In this document: positions 6,887 through 13,669 of the stretch, in pieces
How positions within the stretch are numbered: the stretch's first letter is position 1
Layout: every line of letters begins with the position of its first letter
Assembly: GCA_031279675.1 (NCBI GenBank)
Contig: JAITIB010000103.1
Span: 1 to 14,086, forward strand
Length of the DNA stretch: 14,086 nucleotides
Origin: Puniceicoccales bacterium
GTDB lineage: Bacteria; Verrucomicrobiota; Verrucomicrobiia; Opitutales; UBA953
Reading direction: 5' to 3'
The notes under the pieces: generated by a model
Told to the model about the DNA's origin: nothing
What the model saw: only the letters and a program-made list of their open reading frames with translations
Databases searched by the model: none
Translations under genes and position numbers: made by a program

Positions 6887-8530
6887 ATGATGAAACCCAT
6901 TGGCATCGCATTGGCTCTCCTCTGCGTTCTTCCGCTTGAGAGCGTCGCCCAGCGCAAGGAGTCTGACGATAACCGTGTTGGCGCCAATCTCAACAAGCCC
7001 TCTCGCGAGGAATGGTTGCGGGACCTCGGTTTTGGGCTGTTCATCCATTGGGCGCATGACAGCCAGCTCGGCATTGTCATCAGCCACTCGCTCGTCGGTG
7101 CGTCCGAGGATTATTGCCAGCGTTATTTCAACGAGCTTCCCAAGACTTTCGACCCTCGAAAATTCGATCCTGCCGAATGGGCGCGTCTTGCCAGGGTCAT
7201 GGGCGTCAAATACGTTGTTTTCACCACCAAGCACCATTCCGGTTTTTGCATGTGGGACACGAAAACGACTCCTTTCAACATCACGCAGACCCCCTACAAA
7301 AAGGACATTTTGCGCGAGCTTGTCAGTGCGCTTCGTGCCGAGGGCCTCGCGATCGGGTTTTATTATTCGCCCGAGGATTTCAAGTTTCTCCACGAGAATG
7401 GGATTGCCATCAATCGCGGCGATCTGCGCCTCGGCAAGAAATTCAGCCGGAAATACGAGGATTTCATCAAGGCCCAATGCGACGAGCTTTTCACCCAATA
7501 CGGACCCGTGGACATTCTGTTCATTGACGGCGATCCCAAGGATCCTGCCAAATACACCGGGTGGAGGCACCAGCCGGGTCTTGTTGTGACGCGCGGTGCC
7601 ATCAACACTCCCGAGCAATATGTTCCCGGCGCCGGCGCCGACTCGCTTTGGGAGTCCAACATCACCATGGGAACCCAGTGGCAATACAAGCCAACCAACG
7701 ACACCCTCAAGAGTGGAACGCGGCTCATCGAGCTCCTCATTGAGATTCGGGCAAAGGGTGGCAATTTCCTCCTCAACATCGCGCCCCATCCCGACGGATA
7801 CATCCCCAAGGAACAGGAGGAGCGCATGAGGGAAATTGCCGCGTGGATGTTCATCAATCAGGAGAGCATCTACAACGTGCGTCCGTGGAAAGTCGCCCAA
7901 GAGGGCAAGCTCTGGTTTTCGCGCTCCAAGGACGGCAAAAACGTTTATGTTTACGTCACCGGAGAATCCAACTGGGGCCGGGGTGCGCGCAAGGACTTCC
8001 TCCTGAAATCCGTTCGCGCCACCGACGCGACCCGGATTAGCGTCCTGGGGCAAAACGACAAGGTCGTCGAATATAGCAACACCAAGCCCCAGTCGCGTTT
8101 CACGCAAACCCCTGAGGGCCTGAAAGTCTCCGTCGTGCGCGCCCAGCGCATTTACAACAACTACAAGTGGCCGAATCCCATCGTCATAAAGCTTGAGAAT
8201 GTCGAGCCCGCCCTCTCGCCTCCGAAAGTGGTCACCAAGGGCGCCAAGATTGCCGCCGGGAACGTCACACTCACCGCGCGGCTGGACGACCTTGGCGGTG
8301 CCGATGCGGTCAAAGCCGGCTTTTTATACCGCCCCTATGCCGGGTTTGTCGAGAACACCACCGCCAGCGCTGAATGGAAGCAAACCGCGATGAAATCCCT
8401 TGCTGCCAAGGGGAGCTACGAGGCGACGCTCCCTGGTTTGCCCAAGGGCGAGTATGAATGCCGTGCCATCGTTTTGCAAAACAACGGGCTGTCTGCCAAT
8501 GGGGACACCGTGCGCTTTGCGATCAAATGA
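6887..8530 (+). CDS. Secreted alpha-L-fucosidase, GH29, with C-terminal beta-rich domain
   Basis: A 547-residue exported glycoside hydrolase expected to release alpha-L-fucose from glycans (periplasm, surface or outside). Counted from the ATG at 6887, a signal peptide covers about 1-22 (cleavage near SVA|QR). The GH29 barrel shows FGLFIHW (49-55), TTKHHSGFCMW (KHH 115-117), SALRAEGLAIGFYYS, PVDILFIDG with the probable nucleophile Asp214, then SLWESNITMGTQW and GGNFLLNIAPHPDG. The region after about residue 445 (from PPKVVTKG) looks like an Ig- or FN3-like beta domain. The frame is open upstream to 6764, but that start lies inside the FecR terminator; ATG 6890 and GTG 6878 are alternatives. 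The family-typical KHHDGF reads KHHSGF, a substitution I believe occurs in relatives. It fits a bacterium that uses fucosylated plant, algal or host glycans. No transporter or fucose-pathway gene is nearby. Exact substrate cannot be read from sequence. Confidence 0.85.
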   Translation: MMKPIGIALALLCVLPLESVAQRKESDDNRVGANLNKPSREEWLRDLGFGLFIHWAHDSQLGIVISHSLVGASEDYCQRYFNELPKTFDPRKFDPAEWARLARVMGVKYVVFTTKHHSGFCMWDTKTTPFNITQTPYKKDILRELVSALRAEGLAIGFYYSPEDFKFLHENGIAINRGDLRLGKKFSRKYEDFIKAQCDELFTQYGPVDILFIDGDPKDPAKYTGWRHQPGLVVTRGAINTPEQYVPGAGADSLWESNITMGTQWQYKPTNDTLKSGTRLIELLIEIRAKGGNFLLNIAPHPDGYIPKEQEERMREIAAWMFINQESIYNVRPWKVAQEGKLWFSRSKDGKNVYVYVTGESNWGRGARKDFLLKSVRATDATRISVLGQNDKVVEYSNTKPQSRFTQTPEGLKVSVVRAQRIYNNYKWPNPIVIKLENVEPALSPPKVVTKGAKIAAGNVTLTARLDDLGGADAVKAGFLYRPYAGFVENTTASAEWKQTAMKSLAAKGSYEATLPGLPKGEYECRAIVLQNNGLSANGDTVRFAIK

Positions 8531-8549
8531 CATGCCTGATCTTCGTTCA

Positions 8550-8567
8550 TGTAAAAAACGCTTTACA
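8550..8567. promoter_or_regulatory. Operator-like inverted repeat upstream of rpmI
   Basis: TGTAAA (8550-8555) and TTTACA (8562-8567) form a perfect 6+6 inverted repeat around AAACGC, starting 20 bases after the fucosidase stop and 43 bases before rpmI. The layout fits a dimeric repressor or activator site near the rpmI promoter. TTTACA might also serve as a -35 element, but no convincing -10 box lies at the right distance. A weak fucosidase terminator is the other reading. Confidence 0.3.
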
Positions 8568-8609
8568 ACGTCGCTCCCGAATAATTTGCTGTCCCCTTTT
8601 TTCATCATC

Positions 8610-8804
8610 ATGCAAAAGACCAAGAAATCCATTGCGAAGCGATACAAGATAACCGGCAGCGGCAAAATCATGCGCCGCACCCCCGGCACTCGCCATCTGC
8701 TCCGCAACAAATCCACAAAATCCCGCCGCCGCAGCGGTGCCGACAAACCGGTTGCCGCCGGATTCGTCAACGCAATCCGCGCCGCGCTGCCGCACAGCCA
8801 CTAA
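8610..8804 (+). CDS. rpmI: 50S ribosomal protein L35
   Basis: A 64-residue, strongly basic protein of the usual L35 length (about 64-66). It shows the family pattern: MQKTKKSIAKRYKITGSGK at the start, then RRTPGTRHLL and NKSTKSRRR. It is part of the large ribosomal subunit. The frame is open upstream, but the L35 N-terminus fixes the start at 8610 (ATCATCATG context). No ribosome-binding site is visible. In many bacteria the order is infC-rpmI-rplT; here the upstream gene is a fucosidase, so rpmI must have its own promoter or depend on readthrough. rplT follows after 97 bases. Confidence 0.95.
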   Translation: MQKTKKSIAKRYKITGSGKIMRRTPGTRHLLRNKSTKSRRRSGADKPVAAGFVNAIRAALPHSH

Positions 8805-8822
8805 GCCCGGACCAATGCACAT

Positions 8823-8858
8823 GCAGCGCGGGTGACAACCCAACGGCGACCCGGCTGC
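8823..8858 (+). ncRNA. Bulged hairpin in the rpmI-rplT spacer, candidate ribosomal-protein leader element
   Basis: GCAGC (8823-8827) pairs with GCTGC (8854-8858), and CGGGT (8829-8833) with ACCCG (8849-8853). G8828 bulges out and the loop is 15 bases. It ends 43 bases before the rplT start and is followed by an unstructured CA-rich stretch containing the ribosome-binding site. L20 is known to control its own operon by binding leader RNA in E. coli and B. subtilis, so this is a reasonable site for similar control. No sequence match to known L20 leaders is claimed. Confidence 0.35.
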
Positions 8859-8885
8859 CCGCCATCCAACACAACACCAACCAAC

Positions 8886-8890
8886 AGGAG
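8886..8890 (+). promoter_or_regulatory. Shine-Dalgarno site of rplT
   Basis: AGGAG lies 11 bases before the rplT ATG in a CA-rich, open leader. It is one of the few clear ribosome-binding sites in the window and fixes the start at 8902. Confidence 0.75.
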
Positions 8891-8901
8891 ACTAACACAA
8901 C

Positions 8902-9264
8902 ATGCCACGCACCACCAACGGCCCCGCCACACGCGCCCGCCGCAATCGCACGCTCAAACGCGCCAAAGGATACTTTGGCAGTAAATCGCGCCTCTACACC
9001 CACGCCCGTGAAGCGGTCGAGCGCGCCGAAAAATTCGCCTACCGCGACCGTCGCAACGAAAAGCGCGAATACCGTCAGCTCTGGATTGTGCGCCTCAACG
9101 CCGCGTGCCGTCCGCTTGAGATCACCTACAGCCGCTTTGTCCAAGGGCTCAAAAAAGCCGGCATCATCATTGACCGCAAAAACCTGAGCGAGCTCGCCAT
9201 TCACGATCCCGACGCCTTTGCCTCCATTGTTGGCAAGGCCAAGGATGCGTTGAAAGCTGCGTGA
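8902..9264 (+). CDS. rplT: 50S ribosomal protein L20
   Basis: A 120-residue basic protein of normal L20 length. Family features are the start MPRTTNG, RNRTLKRAKGYFGSKSR, AYRDRRNEKREYRQLWIVRL and the C-terminal globular part from ITYSRFVQGLKKAGI to KNLSELAI. It binds 23S rRNA early in 50S assembly and, in other bacteria, represses its own operon. The start is supported by AGGAG at 8886. It follows rpmI after 97 bases that hold a hairpin. A 9-bp inverted repeat begins right after the stop codon. Confidence 0.97.
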   Translation: MPRTTNGPATRARRNRTLKRAKGYFGSKSRLYTHAREAVERAEKFAYRDRRNEKREYRQLWIVRLNAACRPLEITYSRFVQGLKKAGIIIDRKNLSELAIHDPDAFASIVGKAKDALKAA

Positions 9265-9265
9265 T

Positions 9266-9302
9266 TGCGCCGGGTTCCGCAACGGACTGACCGCCCGGCG
9301 CA
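9266..9302 (+). terminator. Inverted repeat after rplT, possible terminator or processing site
   Basis: TGCGCCGGG (9266-9274) and CCCGGCGCA (9294-9302) are a perfect 9-bp inverted repeat with a 19-base loop that itself contains CCG-CAA-CGG. It starts one base after the rplT stop. No T-run follows, so intrinsic termination is doubtful; a processing or 3'-stabilising role, or part of the purU leader, is possible. Confidence 0.35.
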
Positions 9303-9305
9303 CGG

Positions 9306-9374
9306 ATGACCACGGCAACGCACGGAGGTGTCACCGGCCAGCCTGCCGGGGGCGCCCCATTGTATTTTCGATGA
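9306..9374 (+). other. 22-codon upstream ORF ending on the purU start codon
   Basis: ATG at 9306 opens a frame encoding MTTATHGGVTGQPAGGAPLY plus two residues. It stops with TGA at 9372-9374, which overlaps the purU ATG (ATGA). Its first codons resemble those of PurU (MTTATH against MTTETH), and the DNA at 9305-9323 and 9370-9388 is a near-identical direct repeat. GGAGG at 9324-9328 lies inside it. It could couple purU translation to a leader peptide, or be the remnant of a small tandem duplication. No ribosome-binding site is seen before 9306. Confidence 0.25.
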
Positions 9375-10246
9375 CCACGGAAACCCACGCTCCCACCACG
9401 TTGATCGCCCTCTTGCACGGGCCGGACACTCCCGGCATCGTTGCCCGCACTGCCGGATGGATCTACGAGAATGGCGGAAACATCCTCCATGCGGACCAGC
9501 ATTGCGATATTCAGGCCGGTGTTTTCATCCAGCGCATTGAGTGGCAGCCCTCGCATCCCGATGCCATTGCCGCCGAGTCCGCCCGTTTTTATGCGCATGC
9601 CACGACCCGGCTTGGCATGACGGTCAGGATTGCCCGCAGTACCGACCGGCCCCGTGTTGCCGTCCTTGTTTCCAAGCAGGGGCACGCCTACCACGATCTC
9701 ATGCTCCGTTGGCTTGCCGGTGAGCTCCCCTGCGAAATCCGGCTGGTCGTCTCCAACCATGCCACGTGGGAACACGCCACGCGCGAACACTACCACGTCC
9801 CCTTTCACCACATCCCGGTCACACCCGGGACAAAAACGAAAGCCGAGGCTCAACTTGAGGCCCTTTTGAACGCGCATGGCATCCAGCTTGTCGTCATGGC
9901 GAGATACATGCAGATACTCAGCGAGGATTTTCTCCGGCGCGCGTCCGCCCCCGTCATCAACATTCACCACTCCTTTCTTCCCGCGTTTGCCGGTGCCCGC
10001 CCTTACCATCAGGCGCATGCCCGTGGCGTCAAGCTCATCGGCGCCACCGCCCATTACGCGACCCCTGTGCTCGACGAGGGGCCCATCATCCATCAGGCAG
10101 TCGCCGCCGTCAGTCACCGCCACGATGTCAACGACCTTGTGCGGCGCGGACAGGATCTCGAAAAGCAGGTTCTTGCCCAAGCGGTGAACTGGCATTTGCA
10201 AAACCGCGTTCTTGCCTACGGGAACAAGACCGTCGTGTTTGAATAG
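9371..10246 (+). CDS. purU: Formyltetrahydrofolate deformylase
   Basis: A 291-residue enzyme that hydrolyses 10-formyl-THF to THF and formate, supplying formate for purine synthesis and balancing one-carbon pools; cytosolic. An N-terminal ACT domain (about 8-90) begins TLIALLHGPDTPGIVARTAG and contains GGNILHADQHCD. The formyltransferase domain follows: PRVAVLVSKQGHAYHDLM, VVSNHATWE, VVMARYMQILS, the catalytic stretch VINIHHSFLPAFAGARPY, then GATAHYATPVLDEGPII with Asp235. The ACT plus formyltransferase order separates PurU from PurN and Fmt. The ATG at 9371 is the only good start: the frame is open upstream to rplT but has no ATG, GTG or TTG, and family alignment begins just after it. The only GGAGG lies 43 bases upstream, too far for a normal ribosome-binding site. 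The next gene starts 21 bases after the stop. Confidence 0.95.
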   Translation: MTTETHAPTTLIALLHGPDTPGIVARTAGWIYENGGNILHADQHCDIQAGVFIQRIEWQPSHPDAIAAESARFYAHATTRLGMTVRIARSTDRPRVAVLVSKQGHAYHDLMLRWLAGELPCEIRLVVSNHATWEHATREHYHVPFHHIPVTPGTKTKAEAQLEALLNAHGIQLVVMARYMQILSEDFLRRASAPVINIHHSFLPAFAGARPYHQAHARGVKLIGATAHYATPVLDEGPIIHQAVAAVSHRHDVNDLVRRGQDLEKQVLAQAVNWHLQNRVLAYGNKTVVFE

Positions 10247-10267
10247 TCCCGACTTCCCTCCCGTTTT

Positions 10268-11464
10268 ATGTCCGACATTCCCCCCGCGCCCGTTCTCCCG
10301 TCGGCCCGTCCGACTCCTTGGGTGCAACTTAAATACCATTCCCACCACCCCCACATTTACCGGAACATGATTGGCGCCACCTCGGGCTCCATCCGTGCCG
10401 GTGCGATCGTCGGCGTCTATGATCGAGAGGATCGTCCCTTTGCCTCCGGTTTTTGCAATCTTGGAGCCAAGGTCGCCCTGCGCATATTTGTCCATGGCAC
10501 CGTGGATGCCACCGAGGCGCACTGTCACGACGCCCTTTTGAGGGCCGTTGCGTTGCGCCGCGACTGGCTCCATCTCGACGCCCAGACCAATGCCTATCGC
10601 GTTGTTCATGCCGACGGGGACGCCCTTGGCGGGCTTGTCGTGGATCGTTATGCCGACACCCTCTCCGTGGACGTTTCCAGCCTCGCTGCCTTCCAACGTC
10701 TCCCTCGCTGGCTGCCCCTTCTGCATAATGCCTTGGGCACGCAACACGCCCTCATCCAAGTCGATGACACCATTGCCCGCATCGAGGGCATCGATCCCCG
10801 TCTCATCCCCGCCCCGCCCTTGGGCACTGTGCGGATTCATGAAAACGGCGCCCGCTATGGCGTGGACTTTGCCAAGGGGCACAAGACGGGATTTTTTTGC
10901 GATCAGCGCGATAATCGGCGACGGCTTGCCGCTCTTTGCGCCGGGCGCCGTCTTCTTGACCTGTGTTGCTATACTGGGGGGTTTGCCATAGCGGCGAAAC
11001 TCGGCGGTGCGACTGACGCCACCGGGGTTGATTGGGACGAGGACGCTCTCACCCTTGCCCGGGCCAACGCCAATCTCAATCAGGTTCGCGCCAATCTTGT
11101 CCATTCCGACGCCTTTTCCTATGCGCGGCAAATGATACGCAACCGTGCCACTTGGGACATCGTCCATCTCGACCCGCCCAAGTTCATTGATTCCCGTGAT
11201 GCCTTTGAGCAAGGGATGAAAAAATACAACGATTTGAACGTCCTCGGCCTCAACCTTGTCGCTCCCGGCGGTCTCCTTGTCACCTCCTCGTGTTCCGGGC
11301 TGCTTCCCGCGCCCGCATTTGAGGAGCTCGTCATGCGCGCCGCGCACCGCTACGGACGCCGTCTTCAGATACTCAACCGCACCGGCGCCGGTGCCGACCA
11401 TCCTGTCCTTTCCAATTACACCGATGGGCGTTATCTCAAAACCCTTTGGGCGAGGGTTCTCTGA
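10268..11464 (+). CDS. Class I SAM-dependent rRNA methyltransferase, RlmI-like
   Basis: A 398-residue methyltransferase of the COG1092 (RlmI) group, whose E. coli member makes m5C1962 in 23S rRNA. A PUA-like N-terminal domain occupies about residues 15-90 (HPHIYRNMIGATSG, IVGVYDREDRPFASGFCN), followed by a linker domain with GDALGGLVVDRYAD. The KTGFFCDQRDNRR signature precedes the Rossmann fold, with SAM motif I LLDLCCYTGGFAIAA (about 229-243), acidic VDWDEDAL, catalytic-region motif DPPKF (from Asp302) and LLVTSSCSG. These match the family closely, but the exact target base is not provable from sequence, so I leave the symbol empty. It sits 21 bases after purU and just before the cardiolipin synthase gene, suggesting one transcript. 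It uses C- or T-ending codons such as CTC, CTT and GTC, in sharp contrast to the next gene. Confidence 0.92.
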   Translation: MSDIPPAPVLPSARPTPWVQLKYHSHHPHIYRNMIGATSGSIRAGAIVGVYDREDRPFASGFCNLGAKVALRIFVHGTVDATEAHCHDALLRAVALRRDWLHLDAQTNAYRVVHADGDALGGLVVDRYADTLSVDVSSLAAFQRLPRWLPLLHNALGTQHALIQVDDTIARIEGIDPRLIPAPPLGTVRIHENGARYGVDFAKGHKTGFFCDQRDNRRRLAALCAGRRLLDLCCYTGGFAIAAKLGGATDATGVDWDEDALTLARANANLNQVRANLVHSDAFSYARQMIRNRATWDIVHLDPPKFIDSRDAFEQGMKKYNDLNVLGLNLVAPGGLLVTSSCSGLLPAPAFEELVMRAAHRYGRRLQILNRTGAGADHPVLSNYTDGRYLKTLWARVL

Positions 11465-11538
11465 CTTTTGCCGAGGGGGCGGCGTGGGTGTGGTTGGGGA
11501 TTGTGCGCAAGGGGGCGGGAGTGTATGGGGGTGGGATT

Positions 11539-12951
11539 ATGTTTTTGTCGTGGGCGCAGTTTGTGTTTGATGAGATTGTGTGGCCGCGCTGGCAGTCGGT
11601 GTTGGGGTTGGTGCTGGCGGCGGCGGCGGTTTCGGTGATGGTGCGGGAGCGGCGGGGGCGGAGCAATATCATGGCGTGGATGTTTTTCATTCTGTTTTTG
11701 CCGGTGCTGGGTGCGTTGTGCTTTTTGTTGTTTGGCGGGCGCAAGCATTTGCGTTCGGTGGCGTTGAAACGTGCGATCAACAGTGTGGCCGGGGTGATTA
11801 CGACGGGGCAGAGGGAGGGGGTTGCGGAGGGGGGGAATTCGTTTGAGTTGCTTGGGGATGAGGGGGGGATGGCGGCATGGGAGGCGTTGTGCGCGGAGAT
11901 CGAGTCGGCGAGGGAGAGCATTCATATCACGACGTATATTCTGGGTTGCGACAGGGTGGGGCGGGAGTTGGTGCGCCGGCTTGCGGCGCGGGCGCGGGCG
12001 GGGGTTCGGGTGCGGTTGTTGGTGGATGCGGTGGGGAGCTGGGGGGCGCGGTTGCGGGTGTGCGGTCCGTTGGTGGCGGCGGGGGGGGAGGTGTTGCGGT
12101 TCATGCCGGTGGTGACGTTGACGGGGCGGCGCGGCGGGGCGAATTTTCGCAATCATCGCAAGATGGCGGTTTTTGACGGGCAGCGGGCGGTGGTCGGGGG
12201 GCAGAACCTGGGGGCGCGTTACATGGGGCCGGCGGTTTCAAAGGGGCGGTACAGGGATTTTAGTGTGCGTGTGTGCGGGCCGGTGGTGGCGGGGTTGACG
12301 CGGATTTTTCTGAGTGACTGGTGTTTTGCGAGCGGGGAGTCGCCGGAGCGGTATCGCGAGCAGTTGAGGTTTTCCCCGGGTGCGGCGGGCGCGGTGCGCA
12401 TGGAGGTGGTCGGGAGCGGGCCGGACGTGCCGGGGGATCCGTTGTGGGAGCGGTTTGTGGGGTTGATCCAGGAGTGCCGGGGCGGGATTACGCTGGTGAC
12501 GCCTTATTTGGTGCCGGACGAGGTGTTGTTCCGGGTGTTGCTGGCGAAGGTGAGGGCGGGGAAGCGGGTGCGGTTGATTGTGCCGCGCAGGTCGGACCAT
12601 CCGTTTTTGGATTTGGCGAGGAGGCCGTATTTGCGCGCGTTGCATGGGGCGGGGGCGGAGGTGTTGCTTTACGACGGGGATGAGGGGGAGGGGATGTTGC
12701 ATGGGAAGTTGTTTCTTGTGGACAAGGGGGTTGGGGTGGTGGGGTCGGCGAATTTGGACATGCGGAGTTTGTTTGTGAATTTCGAGGTGGCGCTGGTGAT
12801 TCATTCGCCGAATGTGGTGCGGCGGCTGCGGGTGCTGGAGGCGGAGTTGGTGGCCAATTGCGTGCCGTATGCGGGGTCGGGGCTTGAGGTGTCGAATTGG
12901 CGCAACGGGGTGTTGGAGGCGCTGGCGCACGTGGTGGGGCCGTTGTTGTAG
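11539..12951 (+). CDS. cls: Cardiolipin synthase, two-HKD phospholipase D family
   Basis: A 470-residue inner-membrane enzyme joining two phosphatidylglycerols into cardiolipin plus glycerol; its length is close to ClsA (486). Two N-terminal membrane segments appear: about 14-32 (VLGLVLAAAAVSVMV) and 40-60 (IMAWMFFILFLPVLGALCFL), the latter typical of ClsA. The two PLD motifs are HRKMAVFD (His206, Lys208, Asp213) and HGKLFLVD (His388, Lys390, Asp395), each followed by the expected GGQN or GSANLD. The frame is open to an ATG at 11446 inside the methyltransferase gene; the ATG at 11539 follows a G-rich GGGGGTGGG and gives the normal N-terminus, so I chose it. Codon use is extreme: third positions are mostly G (TTG, GTG, GGG, CGG) and the coding strand is full of G-runs, unlike purU and the methyltransferase gene. 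It converges on lolD with only 16 bases between the stops. Confidence 0.93.
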   Translation: MFLSWAQFVFDEIVWPRWQSVLGLVLAAAAVSVMVRERRGRSNIMAWMFFILFLPVLGALCFLLFGGRKHLRSVALKRAINSVAGVITTGQREGVAEGGNSFELLGDEGGMAAWEALCAEIESARESIHITTYILGCDRVGRELVRRLAARARAGVRVRLLVDAVGSWGARLRVCGPLVAAGGEVLRFMPVVTLTGRRGGANFRNHRKMAVFDGQRAVVGGQNLGARYMGPAVSKGRYRDFSVRVCGPVVAGLTRIFLSDWCFASGESPERYREQLRFSPGAAGAVRMEVVGSGPDVPGDPLWERFVGLIQECRGGITLVTPYLVPDEVLFRVLLAKVRAGKRVRLIVPRRSDHPFLDLARRPYLRALHGAGAEVLLYDGDEGEGMLHGKLFLVDKGVGVVGSANLDMRSLFVNFEVALVIHSPNVVRRLRVLEAELVANCVPYAGSGLEVSNWRNGVLEALAHVVGPLL

Positions 12952-12967
12952 GGGGGTGGGGCGGGCG

Positions 12968-13669
12968 CTATGTGTGGAAGTTGCCGTCGAGCATGGGGTG
13001 GATGTGGTCGCAGCGGGTGGCGAGGTCGGCGTTGTGGGTGACCATGATGATGGCGATGCGGCGTTCGTGCGCGAGGCGGGTGAGGAGGGTGAAGATGTGG
13101 GTGGAGTTGCGGGCGTCGAGGTTGCCGGTGGGCTCGTCGGCGAGGAGGATGGCGGGGGCGTTGGCGAGGGCGCGGGCGATGGCGACGCGTTGTTGTTCGC
13201 CGCCGGAGAGGTGGGCGGCGAGGCGCTGCGCTTTGTCGGCGAGGCCGACGGCGTCGAGGAGTTCGCTGGCGCGCTGGCGCATGGCGGTTTCGCCGAGGAG
13301 GCGGCGTTTGCGCATGGGCATGATGACGTTTTCGGCGGCGGTGAACTCGTGGAGGAGAAAGTGGAATTGGAAGACGAAGCCGAGGTGGGCGTTGCGGGCC
13401 TTGGTGCGGGCGTTGTCGTTGCTGTCGGCCATGGGGGTGCCGTGGATGTAAATTTCGCCAGCGTCGGGCCGGTCGAGCAGGCCGAGGAGGTAGAGGAGGG
13501 TGCTTTTGCCGCAACCGGAGGGGCCGACGATGGCGTGGATTTTCCCGGGGTGCGCGTCGAAGTTCACACCTTTGAGGACGTGGGTGCGGTTTTCGCCTTT
13601 GCCGAGGTGGCGTTCGAGGTTGCGGCAGGCGAGGATGCCGGAGGGATGGGCGGTGGTGGTGGTGCTCAT
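12968..13669 (-). CDS. lolD: LolD-type lipoprotein-releasing ABC transporter ATPase
   Basis: A 233-residue ABC ATPase. Visible in order: Walker A GPSGCGKST (49-57), Q-loop FQFHFLLHEFTAAENV (Gln101), signature LSGGEQQR (154-161), Walker B ILLADEP (174-180), D-loop GNLD and switch His212 in VTHN. The QFHxLL-x-FTAxENV stretch and the size match LolD (E. coli 233) better than MacB or FtsE, so the likely role is powering LolC/E release of lipoproteins from the inner membrane; other members of this MacB-like class remain possible. No membrane partner is encoded next to it: cls converges from downstream and a + gene starts divergently upstream. The LolC/E partner must lie elsewhere. No Shine-Dalgarno site precedes the ATG at 13669. 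Its coding strand is C-rich, so the + strand here is G-rich, as in cls. Confidence 0.88.
   Translation of the reverse strand: MSTTTTAHPSGILACRNLERHLGKGENRTHVLKGVNFDAHPGKIHAIVGPSGCGKSTLLYLLGLLDRPDAGEIYIHGTPMADSNDNARTKARNAHLGFVFQFHFLLHEFTAAENVIMPMRKRRLLGETAMRQRASELLDAVGLADKAQRLAAHLSGGEQQRVAIARALANAPAILLADEPTGNLDARNSTHIFTLLTRLAHERRIAIIMVTHNADLATRCDHIHPMLDGNFHT

Noticed and set aside
6527..8107. 526-codon open frame on the minus strand opposite the FecR and fucosidase genes
   Set aside because: It runs through the FecR terminator and both genes' coding strands; no recognisable domain.
9167..11401. 744-codon open frame on the minus strand opposite purU and the methyltransferase gene
   Set aside because: It spans two well-supported + genes and their spacer, has a low-complexity Gly/Val/Lys-rich product and no motifs.
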